Assembly (NCBI GenBank): GCA_003347645.1
Contig: QDFX01000019.1
Location: 1 to 64,000 of the forward strand
From: Rhizobiaceae bacterium CPCC 101076
GTDB lineage: Bacteria > Pseudomonadota > Alphaproteobacteria > Rhizobiales > Methylopilaceae
Direction of reading: 5' to 3'
Length of the DNA: 64,000 bases
Part shown: piece by piece, positions 50,262 to 62,139 of the stretch
Position numbering within the stretch: position 1 is the first letter of the stretch
Layout of the letters: each line of letters starts with the position of its first letter
Translations under genes and position numbers: made by a program
Notes under the pieces: model-generated
Seen by the model: the letters and a program-made list of their open reading frames with translations, nothing else
What the model was told of the DNA's origin: nothing
Databases searched by the model: none

Positions 50262-51233
50262 ATGTCTTACGCGATGTCGGTGCGCCGGTCCGCGGCGGCC
50301 CTGTTGATTTCTGTCTTTTCTTCCGCGACGGCGCTGGCTGAGGATACATCTCAGCTCAAGCTCTACGATAGCCTCCAAGGCAGCGATTTTGCGCCGGAAG
50401 GTGGGCTCTTCTACAAGAAGAACGAGGAGCAAAGCGCCGGCACGGTCACTTTTCAGAGCGAGGCCGACGGGCATAAGGCGCTGAAACTTTCCGTGGAAGC
50501 CAAATGCGTGACCGAGAAGAAGTCGTGCAGCGAGCGGGCCGAAGTCTGGGAAAAGCCTGCGGTCCTGGCGCTCTACGACAAACCGCTTTGGTACGCATTT
50601 TCCATGATGCTGGATCGTCCTGTTCCGACCGTCCGGCACCGCTATGTCATGGCGCAATGGAAGCGGGAGATCATCCCGGGGGCGGAGGGTGATTACAGTC
50701 CCTTTCTCGGCCTGCGCCTTCTCGAAGGTCGCCTCCTGATGACCGTCGATACCGACGAGGCGTCATATGAGCCGATCGGCACGCCGGAGCGTCCCGATGG
50801 CTGCAAGCCCGGCGAAGCGCTCGCATCTGAACCGGACGACTATAACCAGGTCAGAATTCTCGCAGTCGCCGGACCCATCCCCGGCAATCCGCCGGTGCGC
50901 GGCTACAATGGTTGCACGGCCGATCTGCAAGTGACGCTGCGCGGCAACGAACTGCCGCCCGCGGATGCCGGTTGGATCGACTTCGTCTTCATGGTGAAGC
51001 CGGGCCCTTCGGGTGACGGCCACATCGAGATCGCGGCGAACGGAAAGTGGATCGCAACTGTGAAAGGTCATGTCGGCCATCAGGGGCCGGGCCTCGACGA
51101 GCATCAATATTTCAAGTTCGGCCCTTATCGCGCGGGCCAGTCCGTACCGTGGACGATTTTCTACCGGGATTTCAAACGCGGGCCGCAATGCGCCGATGTC
51201 GCCGGACCTGAGCTCTGCGGCACGATTCGTTGA
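50262..51233 (+). CDS. Secreted polysaccharide lyase (heparin lyase I-like)
   Basis: 323 residues with a Sec signal peptide (hydrophobic 9-22, cleavage after ALA). The body resembles the Polysacc_lyase/heparin lyase I jelly-roll family, with WYAFSMMLD, VMAQWK and the late HQGPGLDEHQYFKFGPYR strand. Such enzymes cut uronate-containing chains by beta-elimination. Given the nucleotide-sugar dehydrogenase cluster 12-18 kb away, it could trim the cell's own acidic polysaccharide. Divergent from the degenerate ABC gene; a G-rich RBS precedes the ATG. Confidence 0.75.
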   Translation: MSYAMSVRRSAAALLISVFSSATALAEDTSQLKLYDSLQGSDFAPEGGLFYKKNEEQSAGTVTFQSEADGHKALKLSVEAKCVTEKKSCSERAEVWEKPAVLALYDKPLWYAFSMMLDRPVPTVRHRYVMAQWKREIIPGAEGDYSPFLGLRLLEGRLLMTVDTDEASYEPIGTPERPDGCKPGEALASEPDDYNQVRILAVAGPIPGNPPVRGYNGCTADLQVTLRGNELPPADAGWIDFVFMVKPGPSGDGHIEIAANGKWIATVKGHVGHQGPGLDEHQYFKFGPYRAGQSVPWTIFYRDFKRGPQCADVAGPELCGTIR

Positions 51234-51288
51234 CCCGCGCGTCATAGCGCGCGCTGGACCTCGCACGGCGCTTTGTTACAAGAGCGTC

Positions 51289-51840
51289 ATGGATACTTGG
51301 GACGAGCAATATCGCGCCGGGCGCTGGGAACATTTGAGGGCGATCAAAGAGGTAGCCCGCTTCGGCATCGTCTCGGGCTACGTCCACCACTTCCTCGAAA
51401 ACGGGAGCGTGCTTGACGCTGGTTGCGGCGAGGGCCTTCTCCTGCCGTTCCTCGATCGATCGCGGGTCGGCCGCTATGTCGGCTTCGACATCTCTCCGAG
51501 CGCTCTCGCCAAGGCGCCCGTAGACCGGACGCGCGACGAACTCGCGGAAGGCAGCCTCGAATCGTACCGCACCGACGAGCAGTTCGACGCGGTTGTCTTC
51601 AACGAAGTCCTGTTCTTCGCCGAGAGCCCCGCCGCAACGGTCGACCGCTTCCGGGCCAACCTCAAACCGGACGGCGTGATGATCGTGTCGATGTATCAGA
51701 AGCACAGGCCGGAGGGCGGCCTCGGCGGCATGACGCGACAGCTCTGGGATCATTTCGACGCCGGCTGGGACGTCCTCGACGAGGTCGAACTGACGAATGT
51801 CGTCAAGGACATCGTCTGGCGCCTGCGCGTCGTGCGCTGA
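51289..51840 (+). CDS. Class I SAM-dependent methyltransferase
   Basis: 183 residues from ATG 51289, which matches the family start (MDTWDEQYRAGRWEHL). SAM-binding motif VLDAGCGEGLLLPFL at about 41-55, then YVGFDISPSALAKA and FDAVVFNEVLFF. The WDEQYxxGxWxxL opening is shared by small methyltransferases found near polysaccharide genes. It lies 55 bases after the lyase and may be co-transcribed with it. Confidence 0.85.
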   Translation: MDTWDEQYRAGRWEHLRAIKEVARFGIVSGYVHHFLENGSVLDAGCGEGLLLPFLDRSRVGRYVGFDISPSALAKAPVDRTRDELAEGSLESYRTDEQFDAVVFNEVLFFAESPAATVDRFRANLKPDGVMIVSMYQKHRPEGGLGGMTRQLWDHFDAGWDVLDEVELTNVVKDIVWRLRVVR

Positions 51841-51885
51841 TCGGCAACGGGCTGATTCGGTTATTCAGCGATCAACAGAGAGAAT

Positions 51886-51961
<76 letters not shown>

Positions 51962-52068
51962 ACACTGGGCGCCGGTGTCGGGAAGACCGGCGCGTGATCC
52001 GTTCCGAACTCAGCGACGAAGCACCGGCCCGGAACGGAGCGCTCTAGAACCACAGATCGCGTGGAACC

Positions 52069-52491
52069 TCAAGCCTCTTCATCGTCGGCGATGTCGGCGT
52101 CCAGAAGATCCTCGACTCCGACGTTCTCGTCCTCTTCCTCGAGGAAGGTATCGTCGTCATCATCGGCGGCGATCTCCTCGTCCTCGATCTCGAGGTCTTC
52201 GTCGGCCGCGACCTGCTTCTTGCCCGAGGCGTTCTCGTCCTCGTCGGCATCTTCCAGGCTGATCAGCTCGACATCGCCGGCCTCGGCGTCGAGCAGTTCC
52301 TCGCCCGCATCCGGCCGCGTATCGGCCGGGGTTGCAGCCGCGGCAACGCCGCGACCACGCGATACGGCCACTGCCGCCAGCGGGACCACCATGCCGGTAT
52401 ACGGCGAGATGATCGGGTCCTTGTTCAGATCGTAGAACTTGCGGCCTGTCGTCGGACAGACTCGCTTGGTTCCGAGTTCGGGTTTAGCCAC
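52069..52491 (-). CDS. FYDLN acid domain protein (TIGR02300 family)
   Basis: Alphaproteobacterial protein of about 140 residues with unknown function. The conserved head AKPELGTKRVCPTTGRKFYDL, continuing to ISPYTG, is followed by a long, very acidic low-complexity tail (runs of Asp and Glu, for example DDDDDTFLEEEDEN). I chose GTG 52491 because relatives begin at that residue; GTG 52500 would add three residues. No strong RBS is seen for either. It follows a tRNA gene and faces aroA, as in many relatives. Confidence 0.9.
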   Translation of the reverse strand: MAKPELGTKRVCPTTGRKFYDLNKDPIISPYTGMVVPLAAVAVSRGRGVAAAATPADTRPDAGEELLDAEAGDVELISLEDADEDENASGKKQVAADEDLEIEDEEIAADDDDDTFLEEEDENVGVEDLLDADIADDEEA

Positions 52492-52647
52492 GAGCAACAC
52501 CGCTATGTGAATTGAAGGGGCGCTTCCTGACGCGCCGGGTCTGGGCTGTCAAGTAGAGAGACTGCGGATCGAGGGCAAGAGTCAAAAGCGCCTTCCAAAG
52601 CATAGCGGGGATGACAGGCCTGTGATAGACGCAGCCGCCTCCCCTGA

Positions 52648-54623
<1,976 letters not shown>

Positions 54624-54783
54624 CCAGGGCTCAAGGCCCGGCATTCGCCATCCGGAACTGACCACGCGTCCCGATCCGCCGTCTGAGCGCCGGCCCGCCC
54701 GCCTTCAAGGCAGCGGTCCATGTTTGGGCGGACCGGGGCGTATCGCAACACAAACCGCCGGTGCTGAAGGACAACCACACCAC

Positions 54784-56508
54784 ATGAACGCAACTGCTAC
54801 CGCCACCCGTAACCCGAGCCGCGAGGATTTCGCCGCTCTCCTCGAAGCGAGCTTCGCCGACAACGACATGTCGGAGGGTTCGGTCATCAAGGGAACCGTC
54901 ACCGCCATCGAGAAGGATGTCGCGGTCATTGACGTGGGCCTGAAGACCGAGGGACGTGTTGCACTCCGTGAATTCGGCGGCCACGGCCGCGATCACGGCC
55001 TGAGCGTCGGCGACGAAGTCGAAGTTTACCTGGAGCGCATCGAAAATGCGCTCGGTGAAGCCGTCATCAGCCGCGACAAGGCCCGCCGCGAAGAGAGCTG
55101 GGTCAAGCTCGAAGTGGCCTTCAACGCCAACGAAAAGGTCGAAGGCGTCATCTTCAACCAGGTCAAGGGCGGCTATACCGTCGACCTCGACGGCGCCGTG
55201 GCGTTCCTGCCGCGCTCGCAGGTCGACATCCGTCCGGTCCGCGACGTCGGTCCGCTGATGGGCATTCCGCAGCCGTTCCAGATCCTCAAGATGGACCGCC
55301 GCCGCGGCAATATCGTCGTCTCGCGCCGCACGGTTCTCGAAGAGACCCGCGCCGAGCAGCGTCAGGAGTTGGTGCAGAACCTCGAAGAGGGTCAGGTCAT
55401 CGACGGTGTCGTCAAGAACATCACCGATTACGGTGCGTTCGTGGATCTCGGCGGCATCGACGGCCTGCTGCACGTCACCGACATTGCGTGGCGCCGCGTG
55501 AACCACCCGACCGAAGTTCTGAACATCGGCCAGACGGTCAAGGTCAAGATCATCAAGATCAACCACGAGACCCACCGCATCTCGCTCGGCATGAAGCAGC
55601 TGCTCGCCGATCCGTGGGAGGGCATCGAGGCCAAGTATCCGGTCGGCGCACGCCTCACCGGCCGTGTGACCAACATCACCGACTACGGCGCGTTCGTGGA
55701 ACTGGAGCCGGGCATCGAAGGCCTGATCCACGTCTCCGAAATGTCGTGGACCAAGAAGAACGTGCACCCTGGCAAGATCGTCTCCTCGTCGCAGGAAGTC
55801 GAAGTGCAGGTGCTCGAGGTCGACGCTTCCAAGCGCCGCATCTCGCTCGGCCTCAAGCAGACCCTGCAGAATCCGTGGGAAGCTTTCGCCGAGAAGTTCA
55901 AGCCCGGCACCGAGGTCGAGGGTGAGGTCAAGAACAAGACCGAGTTCGGTTTGTTCCTGGGTCTCGAAGGCGACGTCGACGGCATGGTCCATCTGTCGGA
56001 CCTCGACTGGAACCGTCCGGGCGAGCAGGCGATCGAGGACTACAAGAAGGGCGACATGGTCAAGGCCGTGGTCCTCGACGTGGATGTCGAGAAGGAGCGC
56101 ATCTCGCTCGGCGTGAAGCAGCTTGGCGGCAATCCGTTCGACGAGGCTTCGACCGGCGAAGTGAAGAAGGGCGCCATCGTCACCGCCGAGGTGATCGAGG
56201 TCCAGGACGGCGGCATCGAGGTCAGGCTCGTCGACGGCGGCCTGCAGGCTTTCATCCGTCGCGCCGATCTCGCCCGCGACCGTGCCGATCAGCGCCCCGA
56301 GCGCTTCTCGGTCGGCCAGAAGGTCGATGCCCGCGTGACCCTGTTCGACCGCAAGGCGTCCAAGATCTCGCTCTCGATCAAGGCGATGGAAGTCGCCCAG
56401 GAGAAGGAAGCGATCGCACAGTACGGCTCGACCGACTCCGGTGCTTCGCTCGGTGACATTCTCGGCGCCGCCCTCAAGCAGCGCGCCGAGTCGTCCGACG
56501 AGGAGTGA
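54784..56508 (+). CDS. rpsA: 30S ribosomal protein S1
   Basis: RNA-binding ribosomal protein that helps load mRNA on the 30S subunit. 574 residues from ATG 54784 with six S1/OB repeats; the third and fourth carry near-identical NITDYGAFV motifs followed by GLLHVTDIAW or GLIHVSEMSW. The C-terminal tail after repeat six is short and acidic (SSDEE). Codon use looks strongly biased, as expected for high expression. A strong terminator follows at 56552. Confidence 0.98.
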   Translation: MNATATATRNPSREDFAALLEASFADNDMSEGSVIKGTVTAIEKDVAVIDVGLKTEGRVALREFGGHGRDHGLSVGDEVEVYLERIENALGEAVISRDKARREESWVKLEVAFNANEKVEGVIFNQVKGGYTVDLDGAVAFLPRSQVDIRPVRDVGPLMGIPQPFQILKMDRRRGNIVVSRRTVLEETRAEQRQELVQNLEEGQVIDGVVKNITDYGAFVDLGGIDGLLHVTDIAWRRVNHPTEVLNIGQTVKVKIIKINHETHRISLGMKQLLADPWEGIEAKYPVGARLTGRVTNITDYGAFVELEPGIEGLIHVSEMSWTKKNVHPGKIVSSSQEVEVQVLEVDASKRRISLGLKQTLQNPWEAFAEKFKPGTEVEGEVKNKTEFGLFLGLEGDVDGMVHLSDLDWNRPGEQAIEDYKKGDMVKAVVLDVDVEKERISLGVKQLGGNPFDEASTGEVKKGAIVTAEVIEVQDGGIEVRLVDGGLQAFIRRADLARDRADQRPERFSVGQKVDARVTLFDRKASKISLSIKAMEVAQEKEAIAQYGSTDSGASLGDILGAALKQRAESSDEE

Positions 56509-56512
56509 GGTG

Positions 56513-56540
56513 GTCGCCCCTGGCTTGACCAGAGGATGAC
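56513..56540. repeat. Degenerate copy of the REP-like palindrome
   Basis: Right arm CCAGAGGATGAC with a decayed left arm GTCGCCCCTGG around CTTGA. It matches the element after glpK (29058-29086) in the right arm and loop. It sits between the rpsA stop and its terminator. Confidence 0.45.
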
Positions 56541-56551
56541 AAAAGAATGCA

Positions 56552-56583
56552 GGCTCGCCGGGTTTTCCCGGCGAGCCTTTTTT
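56552..56583 (+). terminator. Intrinsic terminator after rpsA
   Basis: Perfect 11-bp stem GGCTCGCCGGG/CCCGGCGAGCC with a TTTT loop, followed by six T. It ends the aroA-cmk-rpsA transcription unit just before sppA. Confidence 0.93.
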
Positions 56584-56616
56584 CGTTAGAATAATCCGCT
56601 GGTTCGGAGGTGCGTG

Positions 56617-57579
56617 ATGCCGGTGGATGTTGATCAGATCGTCGAACGCAGGCGCCTTCGCCGCCGGGTCTCCTTCTGGCGGATCGCCGCGCTTGTCCTG
56701 CTTGCGGTCGCCGTTATTGCTGTCGGCTGGCAGGTTACCGGCATCGGCGCGACCAAGACCTCGACCCATGTTGCCCGGGTCAATCTCAACGGCATGATCC
56801 TCGGCTCGGACAAGCGCGAGAAGATGTTCGAGGAGATCGGCAAGAGCGGCGCGACCGCCGTGCTGATCGAGATCGACAGTCCCGGCGGCGGCGTCACCGC
56901 GTCCGAAGAGCTCTACGATGATATCCGCGCGCTCTCGGCCAAGAAGCCGGTCGTTGCCGTCATCGGCTCGGTCGCCGCTTCCGGCGGCTATATCGCCGCC
57001 CTCGCCGCCGATCGCATCATTGCCCGCCAGACTTCGCTGACCGGCTCCATCGGCGTGCTCGCCCAGTATCCGGAGGTCTCCGGTCTGCTGGGCAATCTCG
57101 GCATCAAGGTCGAGGAGGTGAAGAGTGCGCCTCTCAAGGCTGCGCCGAACATGACATCTCCGACCACGCCGGAAGCCCGCGCCGCTCTCGAATCTTTGAT
57201 CATGGACTCGTTCGCCTGGTTCAAGGGCATCGTCTCTGAGCGCCGGAACCTGAATGGCGAAGCGCTGGACAAGGTCGCCGACGGCCGTGCCTTCACCGGC
57301 CGGCAGGCGCTGGAGCTTGGGCTGATCGACCAGATCGGCGGCGACACAGAGGCGCGCGCCTGGCTGCAGCAGACGAGAGGCATCTCGACCTCGCTTCCAG
57401 TGCGGGACTGGGCGCCTTCCGGCGGCACGCTAAGCGACCTCGGTTTCGCGCGCAGCGCCATCGCCGGACTGGCCGACGCGCTCGGTTTTCCCGTGCTCGC
57501 ACAGCAGCTTCGTGGCTCGATGGACCTTCACGCGCTTGACGGCCTAGTCGCTATCTGGCACCCTTCGCTTTATCGGTAA
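56617..57579 (+). CDS. sppA: Signal peptide peptidase SppA (36K type)
   Basis: Membrane-anchored serine protease (S49) that degrades leftover signal peptides. 320 residues from ATG 56617 (GGAGG six bases upstream; the GTG at 56614 is too close). One membrane helix at about 20-40, then the protease domain with the nucleophile Ser122 in VAASGGYIAA and the probable general base Lys174 in the KSAPLKAAPN segment; TSLTGSIGV is the conserved oxyanion region. Confidence 0.94.
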   Translation: MPVDVDQIVERRRLRRRVSFWRIAALVLLAVAVIAVGWQVTGIGATKTSTHVARVNLNGMILGSDKREKMFEEIGKSGATAVLIEIDSPGGGVTASEELYDDIRALSAKKPVVAVIGSVAASGGYIAALAADRIIARQTSLTGSIGVLAQYPEVSGLLGNLGIKVEEVKSAPLKAAPNMTSPTTPEARAALESLIMDSFAWFKGIVSERRNLNGEALDKVADGRAFTGRQALELGLIDQIGGDTEARAWLQQTRGISTSLPVRDWAPSGGTLSDLGFARSAIAGLADALGFPVLAQQLRGSMDLHALDGLVAIWHPSLYR

Positions 57580-57615
57580 AAACATTAACAATATCCGCAA
57601 CTTAGGGCAGGCAAC

Positions 57616-57906
57616 GTGATCAAATCAGAGCTCGTCGGCCGTGTCGCCGCCGCAAACCCGCATCTCTATCAACGCGACATCGAAAATGTTGTGAACGCCA
57701 TTCTGGACACGATCTCCGAAGCACTGTCGCATGGGGACCGGGTCGAACTGCGTGGCTTCGGCGCGTTTTCTGTGAAAAGCCGCCCCGCCCGCATGGGCCG
57801 GAACCCGCGTACCGGCGCGCATGTTTCGGTCTCGGAAAAGGCCGTTCCCTTCTTTAAAAGCGGCAAGGAAATGCGGCAGCGGCTCAATCGCGAGTCCGCT
57901 AGCTAA
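57616..57906 (+). CDS. ihfB: Integration host factor subunit beta
   Basis: DNA-bending HU-family protein that pairs with IHF alpha. 96 residues, beginning [20 protein letters not shown] and with the minor-groove arm [10 protein letters not shown] containing the intercalating Pro. GTG start at 57616 after an AT-rich gap of 36 bases that may hold a promoter. lapA-like gene follows 21 bases later. Confidence 0.97.
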   Translation: MIKSELVGRVAAANPHLYQRDIENVVNAILDTISEALSHGDRVELRGFGAFSVKSRPARMGRNPRTGAHVSVSEKAVPFFKSGKEMRQRLNRESAS

Positions 57907-57927
57907 GCCAAACCAGGACTCACCCGC

Positions 57928-58275
57928 GTGCGTAATCTGTTGACGGCCATCGTCGTGATCCCGCTCGCGGGCATTCTGATCCTGCTTGCGGTCGCCAACC
58001 GCACGCCGGTCACGCTTTCGCTCGATCCGTTCACGCCGGACGTCTCGGCGTATTCGATCCAGCTTCCGTTGTTTCTCGTCATCCTGTTGGCGATCATGCT
58101 GGGCGTGATCGTCGGCGGTATCGCCGACTGGGTGCGACAGGGCCGCTACCGTCGGGAGGCGCGGCATGGCAGGAGCGAGGTCCGTCGGCTGGAAAAGGAA
58201 GCCGCCGAACTTCGCCGCACCTCGGGCAATGCGGACAATCTGCCCGCACCCTATATGCGCGGGAACGGCCGCTAA
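57928..58275 (+). CDS. LapA/DUF1049 family membrane protein
   Basis: 115 residues with two membrane helices (about 4-23 and 47-67) and a basic, coiled-coil-prone cytoplasmic tail. The VANRTPVTLSLDPF loop between the helices is typical of LapA (DUF1049). In enterobacteria the homologue works with LapB in controlling LPS synthesis, but no lapB is adjacent here. The ihfB-lapA-trpF order is common in alphaproteobacteria. GTG start. Confidence 0.88.
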   Translation: MRNLLTAIVVIPLAGILILLAVANRTPVTLSLDPFTPDVSAYSIQLPLFLVILLAIMLGVIVGGIADWVRQGRYRREARHGRSEVRRLEKEAAELRRTSGNADNLPAPYMRGNGR

Positions 58276-58336
58276 GGGTCTCTCCCGATCGCGGCGCACA
58301 TGGACAAAGCCCGGCGTCCATGTGAGAGGTTCCGCC

Positions 58337-58999
58337 ATGTCAGTCGAAGTCAAAATCTGCGGACTGAGCACGCTCAAAACGCTCGACGCCGCCCTCGACG
58401 CGGGGGCGGACTATGTCGGCTTCGTCTTCTTCGAGAAGAGCCCGCGCAACGTCGAGATCGATCGTGCCACGACACTCGTCGCTCACGCGAAGGGTAGCGC
58501 CACGACCGTCGCCCTCGTGGTCGATCCGGACTGGCCCCGCCTTGACGAGATCATGGGCAAGGTCGCGCCGGACGCGCTGCAGTTCCATGGTTCGGAGAGC
58601 CCGGATTTTCTGAGGCAGGTCCACGCGCGCTATCCGGACACCGAGATCTGGAAGGCGCTTCCAATCGCCTCGCAGGATGATCTTGGCCAGCTTGCGCTCT
58701 ATCTCTCGCTGACGGATCGCATTTTGTTCGACGCGAAGCCACCGAAAGGCGCCGACCGGCCGGGCGGACACGGACGGTCGTTCGACTGGAGTCTCTTGCG
58801 CGATCTTGACCCGGAACTCGGCTTTATGCTTTCCGGGGGTCTCGATCCCGACAACGTGGCCGATGCGATCCGCATGACCCATGCGATGGCGGTCGATGTA
58901 TCGTCGGGGGTCGAGAGCGCGCCCGGCGTGAAAGACACGGATAAGATACGCGCCTTCATCGCGGCCGCGCGCGCGGTGCGGCGGGAGAGAGCCCTGTGA
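58337..58999 (+). CDS. trpF: Phosphoribosylanthranilate isomerase
   Basis: Amadori rearrangement of phosphoribosylanthranilate in tryptophan synthesis. 220 residues from ATG 58337 (AGAGGT upstream), TIM barrel with catalytic Cys8 in [23 protein letters not shown] and the phosphate-binding [10 protein letters not shown] region. The frame stays open upstream but overlaps lapA there. It overlaps trpB by four bases. Confidence 0.97.
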   Translation: MSVEVKICGLSTLKTLDAALDAGADYVGFVFFEKSPRNVEIDRATTLVAHAKGSATTVALVVDPDWPRLDEIMGKVAPDALQFHGSESPDFLRQVHARYPDTEIWKALPIASQDDLGQLALYLSLTDRILFDAKPPKGADRPGGHGRSFDWSLLRDLDPELGFMLSGGLDPDNVADAIRMTHAMAVDVSSGVESAPGVKDTDKIRAFIAAARAVRRERAL

Positions 59000-60210
59000 A
59001 CGTTCAGCAGCCGAATTCCTACCGCACGGGGCCCGACGAGAACGGCCGCTTCGGCATCTATGGCGGACGGTTCGTCGCCGAGACCCTGATGCCGCTTATT
59101 CTCGATCTCGAAAAGGCCTATGCCGACGCGAAGGCGGACCCGGCCTATTACGCCGAGATGAACGGCCACCTGACCCATTATGTCGGTCGACCGAGCCCGC
59201 TCTATTTCGCCGAGCGGCTGACAGAGCATTTCGGCGGCGCCAAGATCTACCTGAAGCGCGAGGAGCTGAACCATACCGGCTCCCACAAGGTGAACAATGT
59301 GCTCGGCCAGATCCTGCTGGCTAGGCGCATGGGCAAGCCGCGCGTCATCGCCGAGACGGGGGCCGGTCAGCACGGCGTTGCCACGGCGACGCTCTGCGCG
59401 CGCTTCGGTCTGAAATGCGTAGTCTACATGGGCGCGGTCGACGTCGCACGTCAGGCGCCGAACGTGTTCCGCATGAAGATGCTCGGCGCCGAGGTGGTGC
59501 CGGTCCAGTCGGGAGCGAAGACGTTGAAGGACGCCATGAACGAGGCGCTCCGCGACTGGGTCACCAACGTCCACGACACCTTCTACTGCATCGGAACGGT
59601 CGCCGGCCCGCATCCCTATCCGGGCATGGTCCGCGACTTTCAGTCGATCATCGGCCGCGAGACCCGCGAGCAGATGCAGGAAGCCGAAGGCCGCCTGCCG
59701 GACAGCCTGATCGCCTGCGTCGGCGGCGGCTCGAACGCGATGGGCCTGTTCCACCCGTTCCTCGACGACCCTTCCGTCGAGATCTATGGCGTCGAAGCGG
59801 CCGGGCATGGCTTGGACAAGCTGCACGCAGCATCGATCAACGGCGGACGGCCGGGCGTCCTGCACGGCAATCGCACTTATCTCCTGATGGACGGCGACGG
59901 CCAGATCGAGGAAGGCCATTCGATTTCAGCGGGCCTCGATTATCCGGGCATCGGGCCGGAGCATTCTTGGCTGGCGGATACCGGACGCGCGAAATACCTC
60001 ACCGCGACCGATGACGAGGCGCTTGAGGCCTTTGGCCTTCTCTCACGCCTCGAAGGCATCATTCCGGCGCTCGAAAGCGCCCACGCGCTGGCCAAGGTGG
60101 CCGACCTCGCCCCAACGAAGCCGAAGGATCACCTGATGGTGGTGAACCTGTCCGGACGCGGCGACAAGGATGTACCGCAGGTCGCCGAGATCATGGGGAC
60201 GAAGCTGTGA
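58996..60210 (+). CDS. trpB: Tryptophan synthase beta chain
   Basis: PLP enzyme that joins indole and serine. 404 residues. The PLP lysine is Lys98 in [11 protein letters not shown], with AETGAGQHG and the phosphate-binding [13 protein letters not shown] start inside the trpF stop; its own stop overlaps trpA by four bases, giving a fully coupled trpFBA unit. Confidence 0.98.
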   Translation: MNVQQPNSYRTGPDENGRFGIYGGRFVAETLMPLILDLEKAYADAKADPAYYAEMNGHLTHYVGRPSPLYFAERLTEHFGGAKIYLKREELNHTGSHKVNNVLGQILLARRMGKPRVIAETGAGQHGVATATLCARFGLKCVVYMGAVDVARQAPNVFRMKMLGAEVVPVQSGAKTLKDAMNEALRDWVTNVHDTFYCIGTVAGPHPYPGMVRDFQSIIGRETREQMQEAEGRLPDSLIACVGGGSNAMGLFHPFLDDPSVEIYGVEAAGHGLDKLHAASINGGRPGVLHGNRTYLLMDGDGQIEEGHSISAGLDYPGIGPEHSWLADTGRAKYLTATDDEALEAFGLLSRLEGIIPALESAHALAKVADLAPTKPKDHLMVVNLSGRGDKDVPQVAEIMGTKL

Positions 60211-61046
60211 CGACCCGCATCGACAGCCGCTTCGCGGCCCTCAAGGCCGAAGGCCGTTCCGCGCTCGTCACTTTCGTCATGGCGGGCGACCCCGGTTACG
60301 AGACCTCGCTCGCCATCCTGAAGGCACTGCCAGATGCCGGTGCCGATGTCATCGAACTCGGAATGCCGTTCTCCGACCCGATGGCCGATGGCCCGCCTAT
60401 CCAGGCGGCTGGGCTCCGGGCGCTGAAGGGTGGCCAGACACTTAGGAAAACGCTCGACCTCGTCGCCGCCTTCCGCCAGGGCGATCGCGACACGCCGATC
60501 GTCCTGATGGGCTATTACAATCCGATCTACATCTACGGCGTCGACCGCTTCCTGAAGGATGCACTCGACGCCGGCGTCGACGGCCTGATCGTCGTGGACC
60601 TGCCGCCGGAAGAGGACGCCGAGTTGTGCCTGCCCGCGCTCAGAGCAGGCCTGAACTTCATCCGCCTCGCGACGCCGACGACCGATGACAGACGCCTGCC
60701 GACCGTGCTCGGCAACACGTCCGGCTTCGTCTATTATGTCTCCGTCACCGGCATCACCGGCGTAGCCACCCCGGACTTCGATGCCGTTGCGACGGCGGTC
60801 GCCCGCATCAAGCGGCACACGGAACTTCCGGTCGCGGTTGGCTTTGGTGTGAAAACGACCGAACATGCCCGCGCCGTTGCAGAAGGCGCCGATGGCGTGG
60901 TTGTTGGCTCGGCGCTTGTGGAAGCGGTAAGAACAACCCTCGATGCGGACGGCCGTGCCACGGAAAAGACGGTTTCAACCGTCACGGAACTCGTTTCGTC
61001 ACTGGCCGCCGGGGTGCGGGCGGCCCGGGCCATCGCAGCCGAATAA
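60207..61046 (+). CDS. trpA: Tryptophan synthase alpha chain
   Basis: Cleaves indole-3-glycerol phosphate to indole, which is channelled to TrpB. 279 residues, TIM barrel with catalytic Glu50 (ELGMPFSDP) and Asp61. Start GTG 60207. Followed by accD after about 24 bases. Confidence 0.98.
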   Translation: MTTRIDSRFAALKAEGRSALVTFVMAGDPGYETSLAILKALPDAGADVIELGMPFSDPMADGPPIQAAGLRALKGGQTLRKTLDLVAAFRQGDRDTPIVLMGYYNPIYIYGVDRFLKDALDAGVDGLIVVDLPPEEDAELCLPALRAGLNFIRLATPTTDDRRLPTVLGNTSGFVYYVSVTGITGVATPDFDAVATAVARIKRHTELPVAVGFGVKTTEHARAVAEGADGVVVGSALVEAVRTTLDADGRATEKTVSTVTELVSSLAAGVRAARAIAAE

Positions 61047-61070
61047 GAGGGCTAGGGAGTGAGTGAAGCC

Positions 61071-62006
61071 ATGAACTGGATCACCAACGTCGTCCGGCCT
61101 CGCATCAAGGGCCTGCTTACGCGACGCGAAGTCCCCGAGAATCTCTGGATCAAATGTCCGGATACGGGACAGCTCGTCTTCCATAAGGATGTCGAGGCGA
61201 ATCTCTGGGTCATCCCCGGCTCCGGCTATCACATGCGAATGGGCGCCGAGCAGCGCCTGAAGAGCATGTTCGACAATGGCGAATGGGACGAGCTGTCGTT
61301 CCGCGACGTCGTCCCGGACCCGCTGAAGTTCCGCGACGAGAAGAAATACGTCGACCGTCTCAAGGACGCCCGCACCAAGACCTCGATGAAGGACGCCGTG
61401 CGCGCGGGCGTTGGCGATCTCGACGGCCTTGAAGTCGTCATCGCCGTCCAGGACTTCGAATTCATGGGCGGGTCGCTCGGCATGGCCGCCGGCGAGGCAC
61501 TGATCGCGAGCCTCGAAGAAGCTGCTCGCCGCGGCGCGCCGTTCATCCTGTTCGCGGCCTCCGGCGGCGCCCGTATGCAAGAGGGCATCCTGTCCCTCAT
61601 GCAGATGCCGCGCGTGACCGTGGCCGTGCAGATGCTGCGCGAGGCGAAGAAGCCCTACATCGTCGTTCTGACCAATCCGACGACCGGCGGCGTCACCGCG
61701 TCCTACGCAATGCTAGGCGACGTTCAGATCGCCGAGCCGGGCGCGTTGATCGGCTTCGCCGGCCCGCGTGTTATCGAGCAGACGATCCGCGAAAAGCTTC
61801 CCGAGGGCTTCCAGCGCTCGGAATATCTCAAGGATCACGGCATGGTCGACATGGTCGTGCATCGCCACGAAATCCGCCCGACACTCGCTCGCCTCTGCCG
61901 TATCCTGACCAAGGCACCGGCGCTTCAGGTTGCAGAACCGATCCGCGATACCGATGTCGTGACCGAGGAAGAGCTGCCTGAACTCGAGGCGCGCGCCGCC
62001 GAGTGA
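61071..62006 (+). CDS. accD: Acetyl-CoA carboxylase carboxyltransferase subunit beta
   Basis: Carboxyltransferase subunit for malonyl-CoA production. 311 residues from ATG 61071 (family start MNWITN; GTG 61059 would add four residues). The crotonase-fold core is intact ([35 protein letters not shown]). The N-terminal zinc ribbon is not: of the four cysteines in the E. coli protein only Cys29 remains; the others read Thr32, Ile48 and Ser51. This loss is shared with rhizobial AccD proteins I remember, so it is probably lineage-wide. Confidence 0.96.
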   Translation: MNWITNVVRPRIKGLLTRREVPENLWIKCPDTGQLVFHKDVEANLWVIPGSGYHMRMGAEQRLKSMFDNGEWDELSFRDVVPDPLKFRDEKKYVDRLKDARTKTSMKDAVRAGVGDLDGLEVVIAVQDFEFMGGSLGMAAGEALIASLEEAARRGAPFILFAASGGARMQEGILSLMQMPRVTVAVQMLREAKKPYIVVLTNPTTGGVTASYAMLGDVQIAEPGALIGFAGPRVIEQTIREKLPEGFQRSEYLKDHGMVDMVVHRHEIRPTLARLCRILTKAPALQVAEPIRDTDVVTEEELPELEARAAE

Positions 62007-62018
62007 ATCTCCAGTTCA

Positions 62019-62128
62019 GCCTCATCCTGAGCCGGACGCGGTACGCGTCCGCGCCGAAGGATGGCGACAGGCTCCAAATTCTTGACCATCCTTCGACACG
62101 GGCCTTCGGCCCGGCTCAGGATGAGGCT
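62019..62128. repeat. Nested inverted-repeat element between accD and folC
   Basis: Outer arms AGCCTCATCCTGAGCCGG (62019-62036) and its exact reverse complement (62111-62128); inner arms CGAAGGATGG (62056-62065) and CCATCCTTCG (62087-62096). The centre holds small GC palindromes (ACGCGGTACGCGT, GGGCCTTCGGCCC). This is the widely dispersed CCTCATCCTGAG / CGAAGGATGG type of rhizobial intergenic element. It ends 11 bases before the folC start. Confidence 0.8.
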
Positions 62129-62139
62129 TTGATCCCGAA

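Noticed and set aside
48131-50341. Open frame of 736 codons on the plus strand opposite the degenerate ABC gene
   Set aside because: I considered it because the ABC motifs look damaged, but the minus-strand frame keeps membrane helices, domain order and overlaps with neighbours, while the plus frame is rich in Arg, Asp and His with no domain.
54624-54783. Structured regulatory leader (S1 autoregulatory element) before rpsA
   Set aside because: The 160-base gap has several GC palindromes, but none places the RBS in a clear conserved fold by eye.
54631-56769. Open frame of 712 codons opposite rpsA
   Set aside because: rpsA is unmistakable, and the antisense frame runs through the rpsA terminator into sppA.
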